From: Sporopachydermia quercuum
Lineage: Eukaryota > Ascomycota > Sporopachydermiomycetes > Sporopachydermiales > Sporopachydermiaceae
Assembly (NCBI GenBank): GCA_001599295.1
Contig: BCGN01000004.1
Location: forward strand, 744,346-808,345
Direction of reading: 5' to 3'
DNA: 64,000 bases
The notes under the pieces are model-generated. The model worked only from the letters and a program-made list of their open reading frames with translations. It did not search any database and was not told the origin of the DNA. Shown here piece by piece: positions 1 to 10,154 of the stretch. The position numbers were made by a program, and so were the translations under genes. Position 1 is the first letter of the stretch. Every line of letters starts with the position of its first letter.

Positions 1-622
1 GAATAAATGAGGAGTATTAGTTAATATTTAGTTCACTATCTTTTATCAGTCATCAATCACTCATCTCCCCATACATCTCATTAAATATTCACATAATCAT
101 AAACTAGTTATCTCCTCATTCCCAAAAATTATAATCACATGACTTCTCAAGTGATAATGTAAACTCTGTTTGCTTCACCCAAGCAAAAAAACTTTTCTAT
201 GTAAATTCTGAAGACATCAAACGACATGAACCAAAGAACCATCAAGGAATAGTCAGTGATAATCTTTACCGGATAGATTATCGTCTGCTATTAAATGAAG
301 GCTCATTGGAGTTCATTAATTGGAAAGAAGGAAGATCAGATTTTTTTATCTAGGGTTAATACTTCAGACTGTGAGAAGTTATCAAAGGCGTCTCTGCAAA
401 ACAGGAAGAAGCAAGTCATTCACATCGATCATCTTGACCGACATCCTGACTTGTAACCTTTTCTCGGACCGTTTAATGTACTAGCGAAAACAGAGGCAAA
501 TAAGCTGATAATAGTAGATAATACGTGACTTTGAAGCATATCAGAGCTTTAGGGTATTAGAAACATTCGTTGAATAGAAATAGCAAACGTTAACGGTCGG
601 GTCTTACTGACTAATCGTCAAA
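1..622. other. Intergenic, upstream of TMA46-like gene
   Basis: AT-rich DNA at the left edge, with no ORF or RNA gene that I can support. The last part is presumably the promoter and leader of the gene at 623. I see no clear TATA box or known regulatory motif. Confidence 0.6.
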
Positions 623-1783
623 ATGCCTCCAAAGAAGCAAAAAGGAGGAAATGATAAAACCAGAGCAGCCAAAAAGGCTCAATCTACAGCAGACAAAACC
701 TTTGGTTTAAAAAATAAAAACAAATCGTCAAAAGTTCAGAAATATGTTCAACAAGTGGAGACTCAAAACAAGGAGAATGCCCTAAATAAAAGGAAAGAAG
801 CAGAATTGAAACGTAAAGCTGACGAAAAGAAGGCAGCAGCATTAGCTAAAGCAGAAGCAGCGGCATTATTTAATCCAATTATCCAACAAAAAGTTCCTTT
901 TGGTGTCGATCCAAAATCAGTTGTATGTGCTTTCTTCAAACAAGGAGCATGTACTAAAGGTGCTAAATGTAAATTCTCTCATAATCTCGATGCAGACAGG
1001 AAGGTTGCAAAGAAAGATTTATATACAGATGCTAGAGAGAAAGATGAGAAAATAGAAGACACAATGGATAAATGGGATGAAGAAAAATTACGAGATGTTA
1101 TTTTGTCAAAGCATGGTAATCCAAGAACCACAACAGATATTGTATGTAAGTATTTCATCGAAGCAGTTGAAAATGGTAAATATGGTTGGTTTTGGGTATG
1201 TCCAAATGGTGGTAATGACTGTAAATATAAGCATTCTCTACCGCCAGGATTTGTTTTGAAAACTAAAGAACAAAGAAGACTTGAAAAGCTGGCTGCTGAT
1301 TCTGCTCCAAAGATCACGTTAGAAGATTTTATTGAAACTGAAAGACATAAATTGCCAAAGAATCTCACACCTATTACTTTGACTACTTTCAATGAATGGA
1401 AGAAGAAGAGAAATGAAAAGAAACTGAAAGATGCTGAAGAAGCGTTGAAGAAGAGTAAACAATTGACTGGTAGACAAATATTGCAGAGTGGAAAATTCAG
1501 ATCTAATGTTGATGGTGAGTTTGATGAAGATAATGATGATGGATCTCATGGTACCATTTGGGATCTGAAACAGTTCAAATCTGCTGTTGATGAAGTTGAT
1601 GATAATGAAGTCAAGGATTACGGTGATGGTGAAAATATTGTATTTGATGATGATTCTAAAGATAAGGACGAAGGAAATGGCAATGGAAAAGAAGAGAACG
1701 TTAATAATAAGGAGAATGGTAGTGAGAACAAGCAACAGGACAAAGTTGATCCTATAGGTACAACTATTACTGAATCAAACTAA
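623..1783 (+). CDS. TMA46: Ribosome-associated CCCH zinc-finger protein (Tma46/ZC3H15 family)
   Basis: 386 aa, close to S. cerevisiae Tma46 (about 345 aa). The lysine-rich N-terminus (MPPKKQKGG, then [18 protein letters not shown]) is the family signature. Two CCCH zinc fingers follow: [19 protein letters not shown] near residues 102-120, and a second around 175-205 (CKYF ... [12 protein letters not shown]). The DFRP-type segment that binds DRG GTPases lies around residues 240-275 ([15 protein letters not shown]). The C-terminus is acidic and low in complexity. In yeast, Tma46 binds the DRG-family GTPase Rbg1 and associates with translating ribosomes. The ATG at 623 sits in an AAA-ATG context and opens the conserved N-terminus directly. 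Identification is firm at family level. Confidence 0.95.
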   Translation: MPPKKQKGGNDKTRAAKKAQSTADKTFGLKNKNKSSKVQKYVQQVETQNKENALNKRKEAELKRKADEKKAAALAKAEAAALFNPIIQQKVPFGVDPKSVVCAFFKQGACTKGAKCKFSHNLDADRKVAKKDLYTDAREKDEKIEDTMDKWDEEKLRDVILSKHGNPRTTTDIVCKYFIEAVENGKYGWFWVCPNGGNDCKYKHSLPPGFVLKTKEQRRLEKLAADSAPKITLEDFIETERHKLPKNLTPITLTTFNEWKKKRNEKKLKDAEEALKKSKQLTGRQILQSGKFRSNVDGEFDEDNDDGSHGTIWDLKQFKSAVDEVDDNEVKDYGDGENIVFDDDSKDKDEGNGNGKEENVNNKENGSENKQQDKVDPIGTTITESN

Positions 1784-2590
1784 TATATTTAAATCAATAA
1801 AACATTATAAAATCACTATCATTTATTATTTTAATTGAGAGATTAATTAGTTTTTGGTTATCATACGATCAAACGTATAATTTATTCCGTTGTCATGATG
1901 GTATGTGAGGTATACTTCCTCAATAGTTTGATAATTTTACTCATTGGCTGAATAGCTGAGAATTTGATTATTCTGGTAATGTGTCGTTGTCGTTCTCGGA
2001 GCCTGTCTGTAGTGTTATGTCTGCCTATGGCTGAAACTTGTAGGTGATAAATGAGTAGGAATGCAATCATTGTATTGTAAAACAGAGGCTGGCACTGTGT
2101 ACTCAATTGCTTTTGTTTGTGAATAACTGTTGAATCTGTTTGCTTGAATGTGAGAATTCCTTTCAATCAGCCTGGTAGATCTTGTGAGTATATAATCAAT
2201 ACCTTTATTCGTCGTACTTTGAAGCGGAGTATTGAGCTGATGCTAATGATTGTTTTGTGTTACCATGAACAGTTCACCAAACTATTTCTACTGGTTCTAC
2301 CGTAATAATTTGAATTAATAGGCCGTTCAACCTAGTATAATACTACCATTTACCCTTGTCAAGAAAAATTAAACTAATAGTAACTGGAGTTGCTACTTCA
2401 TGTTAACATAACAACTCTACCGTATTATCAGCCGAAGAAGTAATCTCATAGTTAACAATAACAACGGCAACAATGACGACGATAATAAACGACCTACAAA
2501 TTGTTTCCAAGTAGAAAGGATAGAATTCTTTCACAAAACGGTCTTTTCCTCATATCTTGTATTCTTCAGGACATCCAAATGGTCAATTCA
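1784..2590. other. Convergent intergenic region TMA46/APP1
   Basis: This is the 3' flank of both the plus-strand TMA46 gene and the minus-strand APP1 gene. It is AT-rich with several AATAAA-like stretches just after 1783. A 94-codon minus-strand ORF at 1882-2166 has no recognisable domain and looks like chance. Confidence 0.6.
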
Positions 2591-4852
2591 TTATAAATCA
2601 ACCAGCTTTTCTTCATCTTTTTCCCCTTTACTATTTGCTTTCATTTGCTCTTCATTTTTTTTCTTGATACTGCATAGCTCTTCAATCTTACCCATAAGAA
2701 CAGACGATCTATCCAATAAATCGCTTCCTGTTGTCCAAGTATCAAGTATAACGTTCTTTGGTAATTCTCGTCTTGCCATCATTAATCTTTGACGGAAACT
2801 ATCTGTTTTCTCGAGTCCCAACTGACCATAATCGTTTTGAGATGACGGCATTAGAATAGGATCACCATATTTAGTGTTTGAAGAGGAGCTCCTCCTTGGA
2901 CGTGTTGTTGACACTGACGAGACTGGTGGAACTGGTGAAACTGGTTCTTGTCTGGGNGGTAAAGCTGGTACATTTGATGGAGACGATATCGGAAGATCTT
3001 CGTTGAACAGAATTCCCGGTACAGGCTTTCGTCTAGGTGGTAATTTTGGTGGAATCGGCCCTGTAGATCCACTAGATTGAGTACTACTGTTATTTGAAAA
3101 TTCATCATCATTGTTAGACTGGACTAACGTACTAGACTTCAATGCCTCAGGTTTCCTTGGCACTGGAGGTTTTTTCACCAGTTGTACTGGTTGATCTATT
3201 ATTAGTTTCTCTGAAATTTCTTCTTGTTGTTTTCTTCTTATTTCTTCTTCCTTTTCAAACAGTTTGATTTTTTCTTTTTCTTTTTCTCTTTCACGTTTTG
3301 AATCCCATTTTTGCTCCTGCTGTATTTCCTGTCTCCATAAATCACATTCTTTGGTGTCAAATTCGTTCAAGGTTCTAATATATATAGCTAACACCTGACC
3401 AGGAAACCATCGTGCTAAATCAACATATGCTTCTAAATCTTGCTCCCCAGCATCACCAACTAATATAAACTGTTTTCTGGGGAAGTCCCTCAATAGCTGG
3501 TGTAGACTTGCTCTTTTCCTTTCCGCAGCTGGTTCAAACAGTCCACTGATCAAACCTGAATATTGTTTCAAGTGAATTGAACCCTGAGGGAAATTCATTC
3601 TAGTTAGAAATTCAGATAACGCTGGATACAGCTGCCAGGGACTGTTGGATACATAATGAATAGACGCCCCTTTATAGTACAANAGATTAAACCATTCAGA
3701 CACTCCTTGAACTTCCCAGCCGGAAACATCGGTTAGAAAAACATTACGAAAGAGTTCCCGTTTATCACCTTTTAATCCTGTATGTTTAATGGTATCATCA
3801 ATATCAGTGATTACACTTAACCCATAGCCGGAAACTTCCATTATTTCTTCTGTTTCGTATTCACCGTTGGGTAAGCTGATGATAGCAGTTTCTGGAGCTT
3901 TTGGTATTTTGAATTTAATTGAAAACTTTCCATTGGAATCAGTGAAGTTTTCTAAACGGAAGTCGTTTATTGAACTCGATTCATCTCGATAGGTGATATT
4001 GATGGTGATTTTGGTATTAGCAACGGATTTATACATAAAAGGAGCCAGACGTTGCCTTAGTTTTAATTCTGACGCATTGATTGACTGATTAGCAGCAATA
4101 GAGTCTATATCACTGTTACGAGAATGAATAGTGAAGTTGTCAGAGTTTGATTCCGAAGATGTTGCACTTGTTGGCGTAGATCCTGAAGAAGGTTTTCTTG
4201 ATGTTGATGCAAGGGTTTCGTTCGTAGAAATAGGTACGTTGTCCTGGATAGAAGAAGGATAGTCGTTCTCATCGAAGAAACTACTGGCTGAAGCATTTAT
4301 TTGATTTGTCGCTGTTCTGCCGTTTTCTAAAGCAGGTTTCTGAGGTTTTTCAGCTGCTGCTAAACCAGAAACNTTAGACTTTCCTACTAATTGTCTTGCC
4401 AATGACAAAATTAGTCTATTCTTTCTCGTCATCGATCCAGGCATAAAAACCCAACCTCGAATATGAACCTCATAAACTGATTCTTCAGCTAGAAACCTGG
4501 TATAGGAAGGATACAATACGATTCTAGCAGAATCTGGGACAATATTTATAGTTTTGTTGGAACCATCACTGTTATAATTGCTATTGCTACTTCTGCTGCT
4601 TGCTAGTGATGATATATCGTCATAAGATTTTGAGGGTGAAGAAAAATCAATATTGCTATGAATATAAGCATCTCGCTTGTTCTTCATAAAAATCTTAAAT
4701 CTGCTAGCATTTCTGGCAGCACTGTCTTTTAATCGTGAGAGATTTTCAACACTAGCAGTAGCAGCATTTCTAGTACTACTACTAGCTGTACTGTTACTAC
4801 TACTGCTACTGTTACTTCTCTCGTAGATCCGTTGAGAATAGTTTGAACTCAT
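2591..4852 (-). CDS. APP1: Actin-patch phosphatidate phosphatase App1
   Basis: 753 aa from the first in-frame ATG (4852). S. cerevisiae App1 is 587 aa. App1 is a Mg-dependent phosphatidate phosphatase that converts phosphatidate to diacylglycerol at cortical actin patches. The catalytic HAD-type motif DIDDTIKHTG lies at about residue 350, followed by FRNVFLTDVSGWEV, YVSNSPWQLYPAL, LKQYSG and FILVGDAGEQDLEAY, which together make the DUF2183/App1 catalytic domain. The C-terminal third carries proline-rich SH3-ligand motifs (PPVPRKP, PPKLPPRRKPVPG) and the App1-like PSSQNDYG box. In yeast such motifs recruit SH3 proteins of the actin patch. The serine-rich N-terminus matches yeast App1 in style, so I prefer this ATG. 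The same frame stays open upstream to about 5165 without an ATG. Confidence 0.93.
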   Translation of the reverse strand: MSSNYSQRIYERSNSSSSSNSTASSSTRNAATASVENLSRLKDSAARNASRFKIFMKNKRDAYIHSNIDFSSPSKSYDDISSLASSRSSNSNYNSDGSNKTINIVPDSARIVLYPSYTRFLAEESVYEVHIRGWVFMPGSMTRKNRLILSLARQLVGKSXVSGLAAAEKPQKPALENGRTATNQINASASSFFDENDYPSSIQDNVPISTNETLASTSRKPSSGSTPTSATSSESNSDNFTIHSRNSDIDSIAANQSINASELKLRQRLAPFMYKSVANTKITINITYRDESSSINDFRLENFTDSNGKFSIKFKIPKAPETAIISLPNGEYETEEIMEVSGYGLSVITDIDDTIKHTGLKGDKRELFRNVFLTDVSGWEVQGVSEWFNXLYYKGASIHYVSNSPWQLYPALSEFLTRMNFPQGSIHLKQYSGLISGLFEPAAERKRASLHQLLRDFPRKQFILVGDAGEQDLEAYVDLARWFPGQVLAIYIRTLNEFDTKECDLWRQEIQQEQKWDSKREREKEKEKIKLFEKEEEIRRKQQEEISEKLIIDQPVQLVKKPPVPRKPEALKSSTLVQSNNDDEFSNNSSTQSSGSTGPIPPKLPPRRKPVPGILFNEDLPISSPSNVPALXPRQEPVSPVPPVSSVSTTRPRRSSSSNTKYGDPILMPSSQNDYGQLGLEKTDSFRQRLMMARRELPKNVILDTWTTGSDLLDRSSVLMGKIEELCSIKKKNEEQMKANSKGEKDEEKLVDL

Positions 4853-6027
4853 ATGTTTAGCAAGCCAAAGGTAATACTTTCTTGTAGCGAAAAGATTGAA
4901 ACGCTTTAACGAGAGTCTGGGCAGGATTCTATACCAAGATTTCTGTTTTATTAAGGAACTATTTGGTTCAAATTTGATTCTTGGTGGTCTTAGTTTATTA
5001 TTACCATAACCAAAGAATTTTCCTACCCAGGATCTGTTTGAATTGCCAAACAGATTAAAACGAAAATGAAACTTCTTCAATGTTGCTGATTTAATTTGAA
5101 GGAAAGAAACAGCTTTAAGAATGCAGGGATCTTCTGATAGGAATAATCCGTCTTATTCTTTCTTTTGTTGACGATTCTATTGCATTGCAAGTCAATGACG
5201 CATAAGATAGTAAGCCTGTGAGAGGATAGAGGAATTGATAATTGATCAATGAGAAACTGGTGTATCTGATGGACTAACAGAACTAAGACAAACCAGCCAA
5301 TAATCTATACTTTCCCTGATTGATACAATACGTAATAAATTCGTAGTAGGGGAGAATGTCAGTGACAACAATAGACGATTTGATGTGATTTGATGTGATG
5401 ATAGGCATTTAACAGGGTGCATTCTATTGTATAAAAGGCAAAAGGTACAATAACGGAACATGTAAACTTGGATGAGCCTTGTAAACCTAATTAGATCAGC
5501 GCATGATATTGCATTTACCTTAATGGCATATTAGGATNGTTACGAGAGTGCATGATTTAGTTTGAACTTTAACGGATTAAGAAGAATTCTCATTAACGCG
5601 ACAAGTGAGAAGATGTAATAATGAAAGATACTATTCGAGTGCGTGCAAGGAAGTTGGGTAAAATTATCTTTACTGGAATTGTATTTTANTGTTGTTTAAC
5701 TGTTTTGGTTTATTTCTGTTACAGTTTCTGTGTAAGCTACTAGGGAATTCTTGCATTATTTGACGTACCTTTGAGATCCCAATTCACCGCATATTACTGA
5801 ATACGCGATCGGTGGTGGAATAATAGAATAGTACTCTCAAGTGCGTTATTGTTATAAGAACGCTATCTTTGTTGGCGCTATTCATGTTGATTACATTTTC
5901 ATTATATCAACAGTATTGTAGTTACACGTTGAATTTTACTCAATCAGCTTCTACCACTCATTCCTTTATATCCGCCTTGATAGCAATCCAATATGAAGAT
6001 CCTATGACAATATATTGATGAGTCATC
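4853..6027. other. Divergent promoter region APP1/CHL1
   Basis: About 1.2 kb between divergently transcribed APP1 and CHL1. The part next to APP1 (4853 to about 5165) continues the APP1 frame without a stop but without an ATG. A TATA-like TATAAAAGG lies near 5431. I see no other gene. Confidence 0.6.
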
Positions 6028-8637
6028 ATGCCCATAGCCATGGAATCATCAGAAACTCTCTCTGATGAGAATTCAGAGAAAAGGAAGTATTATCATCCTT
6101 ATAATCCATATATGGTTCAGCTGGAATTCATGAATAGCTTATACAGTATGCTTGATGATGACGTGAAAATTGGTATACTTGAAAGCCCTACGGGTACTGG
6201 CAAGACGTTATCAGTTATATGCAGTTCAATGACATGGACAAGAAGTAGGAAAAGATTAGGAGAAGACAAGCTGAATATTAAGTCAGCTTCAAAAACGAGT
6301 ACGTCGAACAAATCTATAGAGTCTAAGAATAATAATCTCAGCGACAATGACGAACCTAGTTGGGTGGTAGAATCTTTTATTAATAGCAATTATGAAGAAG
6401 ACATAAAGAAGCTTGCAGAGTATGAAGCGCATCTGGAGAAGGTCAAATCCACAGCTGCAAACAACGTTATTCATGATTTACCGAACAGATTGCAATTGAA
6501 AGCGAAAAGAAGAAAACTAGAATTGAAAGCTGCGAAAGCTACTGAAAAACAATCGAATGGAGATGACGATGTCCGAATAGACGATTATATTAGTGACAAT
6601 GAGTCGGATGCTAAGGATAAAACGGTAAACCATCAATTGAATCAAGACGGTTTGAATTCTACAGTTGCTGCATTACTATGCCAATTAGAATCATCCTATA
6701 GTAATAATTTCGGTACCGCTGTTGATCACAAAGATTATCAAATTATATTCGCTTCAAGAACCCACGCACAACTGAACCAGTTTTCTCATCAAGTACGGTT
6801 GACTAAGTTTCCTTCAGTATTCAAAACACCGGAAAGAGTGAAATTTCTGCCTTTGGGATCTCGTAAACAGCTCTGTATCAATCCTAAAGTAGCTAAACTG
6901 AAAAACATTTCAATGATCAATAATGCTTGTATGGATTTGCAGAAGAAATCATCTGATAATAAAGGCAAAGGATGTGAATTTTATCCGAAAAAGAACGATC
7001 CAATTACAGAAGAGCTTCTGAACAAGTTTCGTGATATTACTTTTGCTGAAGTTAGGGATATAGAAGATCTTGGAGAATTGGGAACAGAAATGAATCTATG
7101 TCCTTATTATGCAGCAAGAGAAGGCATAGTTAATGCCGATATTATTGCTGTACCATATCAAATACTTCTTCAAAAATCTGCTCGTGAAACATTAGGGTTA
7201 TCGTTAAAATCGGCAATAGTTATAATAGATGAAGCTCATAATCTCATTGATACTATCACATCCTTAAATTCTGTCTCAATATCTGCAAACGAGCTTAGTA
7301 TAACGAAATCAGGTTTAACAAGTTATATTAGCAAATTCACCAAACGACTAAATGGTAGAAACAGAGTATACATTGCTCAATTAATTCGTATAATTGAGCT
7401 GCTTGAACGGTTTTTTATTGAAACTATCAAAAAGCCTAAGAAACATTATTCATCAGGGAAAGAAATCAATATGGGAGATATCTTTGAGGGTAACATTGGT
7501 GATAGTTTCAATATGCATAAACTAGGAAAATATATTGACAAATCAAAGATTGCTTTTAAGATTGAATCTTACTTAGAGCAAGAAGAAAAAAAGGTTTATA
7601 CGTCAGAAGGTACCCCTTTGTTATTGAAAGTGTTTCAGTTCTTATTTTGCTTTACAAATACTGCTAAGGAAGGGAAATTTGTATTTGATAGAAACATGAA
7701 AGGTGAATTGACACTTCATTATATGTTACTAGATCCTAGTGAATATTTTGCTGACATAGTAAATGAATCAAAATCAGTTATTCTCACTGGCGGAACAATG
7801 GAACCAATGGATGAATTTCAGCAATTCCTTTTTCCTGAGGTTGACCCTGATGATATAAGGAAGTTCTCATGTGATCATGTTATACCAGATTCAAATCTGT
7901 TGGTGATTCCTCAAGGTGAATCTTTACAAGGTGAAAGACTTCAATTTTCCTTTGAGAATAGAAGCTTGGATAATACAATGTACCAATTGGGTTTAACTAT
8001 TGCTGATATTAGTGAAAATACACCTAATGGCTCAGTTTTCTTTTTTCCAAGTTATTCCTACCTTTCAGCCGTTGTGAACCATATGAAGAAAAGCGGAATT
8101 TGGCAGAATTTGGTTAAAGACAAGAAATGTCTATGTGAGCCAAAAGAAGCATCTGAACTTGAACGTGTTTGGTCAGAATACCAAGAATCTGTTAAGGAAG
8201 AGAAAGGAGCATGTTTGTTTTCAGTAATTGGTGGTAAGATATCGGAAGGAGTTAATTTTTCTGATGAGTTAGCAAGATCTGTTACAATTGTTGGAATGCC
8301 GTATCCTAATATTTTCTCTGCTGAGCTAATTGCTAAGAGAAACTATATAATAGATTCTGCAATTGCTCAAGGCTTTAGTAGAGCTGAAGGGATTGAGAAA
8401 AGTAAGATATTCTATGAGAATGTATGCATGAAAGCTGTTAATCAGAGCATTGGAAGAGCAATAAGACATGTAAATGATTATGCGTCAATTATTTTGTTAG
8501 ATGAAAGATATTCACAACCGAGAATCCAAAGCAAGTTACCAAAGTGGGTTAGAAAGAGAATTAGTCATTCTACTACTTCCGACTTNACATTACAGTTGAA
8601 AGAGTTTTATGCTAGCAAGAGCAAGGAGACAGAATGA
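6028..8637 (+). CDS. CHL1: Fe-S DEAH-box DNA helicase Chl1 (DDX11/ChlR1 family)
   Basis: 869 aa, against 861 in S. cerevisiae. This is a superfamily 2, XPD/FANCJ-type 5'-3' DNA helicase needed for sister-chromatid cohesion and replication-fork integrity. Walker A is LESPTGTGKT at residues 51-60. Motif Ia is ASRTHAQLNQF near 243-253. The DEAH box is at 401-404. Four cysteines expected to bind a 4Fe-4S cluster sit at 283, 301, 316 and 358, between motif Ia and the DEAH box as in XPD. C-terminal motifs are GGKISEGVNF, GMPYPN and QSIGRAIRH. The CTG codon at 6772-6774 encodes the conserved Leu of RTHxQL, evidence for standard CUG decoding. Start chosen at the first ATG; Met5 is an alternative. Confidence 0.96.
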   Translation: MPIAMESSETLSDENSEKRKYYHPYNPYMVQLEFMNSLYSMLDDDVKIGILESPTGTGKTLSVICSSMTWTRSRKRLGEDKLNIKSASKTSTSNKSIESKNNNLSDNDEPSWVVESFINSNYEEDIKKLAEYEAHLEKVKSTAANNVIHDLPNRLQLKAKRRKLELKAAKATEKQSNGDDDVRIDDYISDNESDAKDKTVNHQLNQDGLNSTVAALLCQLESSYSNNFGTAVDHKDYQIIFASRTHAQLNQFSHQVRLTKFPSVFKTPERVKFLPLGSRKQLCINPKVAKLKNISMINNACMDLQKKSSDNKGKGCEFYPKKNDPITEELLNKFRDITFAEVRDIEDLGELGTEMNLCPYYAAREGIVNADIIAVPYQILLQKSARETLGLSLKSAIVIIDEAHNLIDTITSLNSVSISANELSITKSGLTSYISKFTKRLNGRNRVYIAQLIRIIELLERFFIETIKKPKKHYSSGKEINMGDIFEGNIGDSFNMHKLGKYIDKSKIAFKIESYLEQEEKKVYTSEGTPLLLKVFQFLFCFTNTAKEGKFVFDRNMKGELTLHYMLLDPSEYFADIVNESKSVILTGGTMEPMDEFQQFLFPEVDPDDIRKFSCDHVIPDSNLLVIPQGESLQGERLQFSFENRSLDNTMYQLGLTIADISENTPNGSVFFFPSYSYLSAVVNHMKKSGIWQNLVKDKKCLCEPKEASELERVWSEYQESVKEEKGACLFSVIGGKISEGVNFSDELARSVTIVGMPYPNIFSAELIAKRNYIIDSAIAQGFSRAEGIEKSKIFYENVCMKAVNQSIGRAIRHVNDYASIILLDERYSQPRIQSKLPKWVRKRISHSTTSDXTLQLKEFYASKSKETE

Positions 8638-8918
8638 ATCGGTATTCTAGATTGATGACATTTATCCCTGTCTTTATTATATTAATAGCTACAACCTGTT
8701 ATAATAAAATACCTTAGAATATATGAATGTTTAACTGTAGTTAATGAGTTAATGATCCTATTATGAATATATCATTATCTTGGAAGCCTGATGATTGTTC
8801 ATATGTTTCCGCAACAGTAAAGTGATTCAAATATTGGTGAAAACAATAATACGTAAAAAAGTTATTCAACCTATGTCTCAATCTTCCAGTTTCTCATTAT
8901 AATCATTATCAACATTAA

Positions 8919-8940
8919 TAGTAGTAGTAGTAGTAGTAGT
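8919..8940. repeat. TAG trinucleotide microsatellite
   Basis: About seven perfect tandem TAG units within AT-rich intergenic DNA downstream of CHL1, so probably length-variable between strains. Confidence 0.95.
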
Positions 8941-9002
8941 GATAGTCTTATCATTTCGTCTTCCTCGAACAATCACATGCAAATTTATTCAGTTTTCGTT
9001 TT

Positions 9003-9047
9003 GGGAGGTCTGTGGGAGGACGCGATGGGAGTGCTTTGGGAGGGAGG
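9003..9047 (+). other. G-run cluster (possible G-quadruplex or zinc-finger site array)
   Basis: GGG runs at 9003-9005, 9014-9016, 9027-9029, 9038-9040 and 9042-9044 on the plus strand, with GGGAGG occurring at 9003, 9014, 9038 and 9042. The spacers are 8, 10, 8 and 1 nt. It lies about 280 bp before the ATG of the dioxygenase gene. Seen directly; function is inferred only. Confidence 0.5.
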
Positions 9048-9323
9048 TGTCAATAAGCTCCCATTGAGTGCTAGATTCTAATGAGAAGCATTCACTTTCT
9101 GCTCATTGTTATCACTTTTTCCTTATTATAAAAGGATAGTAAAAATAGTAGTATATTATTTCCCCCACTGATTCGGACAGCTGTTTCAGTTTTTCTGAGT
9201 CATATTCCATTAGAAGTCAGCATCATCATTCATTCATGTTGAAGATGCTGCTAACAATGTCTATTGATTAGCTAATTAATTGACTGTTCACTTACATATA
9301 ACTCTACATTTCCATTTGTTGAA

Positions 9324-10130
9324 ATGTCTAAGAAAAATAGAGAACGATCGACGTTTTCAGCATTGGCATCACAATCATCGGCAGCTTCAGATAGGAATTC
9401 AAAGCCAAAGTTCAATTGGCCGGTATCATTTCTACATGCTAATGCACCCCAGTATATTGCAGCTGAAGAAAGCTTGGAATCACAGATTTATATCATAAAC
9501 AATCTGCTCACTGCTAAACAATGTGGTGATTTATTAGCAAGCTTTAAAGCTTTGCATTTGGAAACAACGCCATTTGTTAAAAGTAAAGAATATGCTGCAA
9601 GAGTAAATGACAGAGTAGTACTACAAGATCCCATAGCAGCTTGTATTCTATGGAAAATAATTCAACCAACACTACAACCAGAAATCCCACCATACGAGGT
9701 CTCTGAAGAGGAGCAAAAAGAGATCGAAAGTCTCGAGAATGAGTTTGGAACAGCTGTTGGTTTGAACCCTCAATTAAGAGTTTATAGATACAGAGAAGGA
9801 CAGTTCTTTGATAAGCATTATGATGATAGTGTGAAGTGTGAGATCTATCAAGCTAAGAGTAGCAATGGTAATGTTATTTCTTCTGTCGAGAGGATTGGCA
9901 AAGGAACGACAAAATGGACATTGTTGATCTATCTAACTGGTACTTCCGATGATTTATCAGGAGGAGAAACAANCTTCTATCTGCCGAAAGCGAAAAAGCA
10001 AATAAAAATCAAACCAGAGAAAGGTATGGCTTTACTACATAAACACGGAGACGACTGTTTGCTACATGAAGGCGAAAAAGTAAACAAAGGAGAGAAATGG
10101 ATTCTGAGAAGTGACATAGTATACAAGTGA
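9324..10130 (+). CDS. 2-oxoglutarate/Fe(II)-dependent oxygenase, prolyl-4-hydroxylase-like
   Basis: 268 aa, a single P4Hc-type double-stranded beta-helix domain. The iron ligands are visible as HxD at His165/Asp167 (KHYDDSV) and a distal His248 (LLHEGEKV). Lys258, ten residues later, is placed to bind the 2-oxoglutarate carboxylate, the standard prolyl-4-hydroxylase arrangement. Other core motifs are RVYRYREGQFF, TLLIYLT and LSGGETxFY. No signal peptide is evident, so it is probably cytosolic or nuclear rather than a collagen-type ER enzyme. The substrate cannot be told from sequence. The gene ends 24 bp from the stop codon of convergent NIC96. The ATG follows a GTTGAA leader and gives the only frame covering the domain. 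Confidence 0.88.
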   Translation: MSKKNRERSTFSALASQSSAASDRNSKPKFNWPVSFLHANAPQYIAAEESLESQIYIINNLLTAKQCGDLLASFKALHLETTPFVKSKEYAARVNDRVVLQDPIAACILWKIIQPTLQPEIPPYEVSEEEQKEIESLENEFGTAVGLNPQLRVYRYREGQFFDKHYDDSVKCEIYQAKSSNGNVISSVERIGKGTTKWTLLIYLTGTSDDLSGGETXFYLPKAKKQIKIKPEKGMALLHKHGDDCLLHEGEKVNKGEKWILRSDIVYK

Positions 10131-10154
10131 ATTAGAAAGGGCAATGCCCATTAA

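Larger units (their letters stand above)
8638..9323. other. Intergenic region CHL1/dioxygenase
   Basis: This contains the CHL1 3' flank and the promoter of the dioxygenase gene. It holds a TAG microsatellite (8919-8940) and a cluster of G-runs (9003-9047), both listed separately. No additional gene is seen. Confidence 0.65.
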
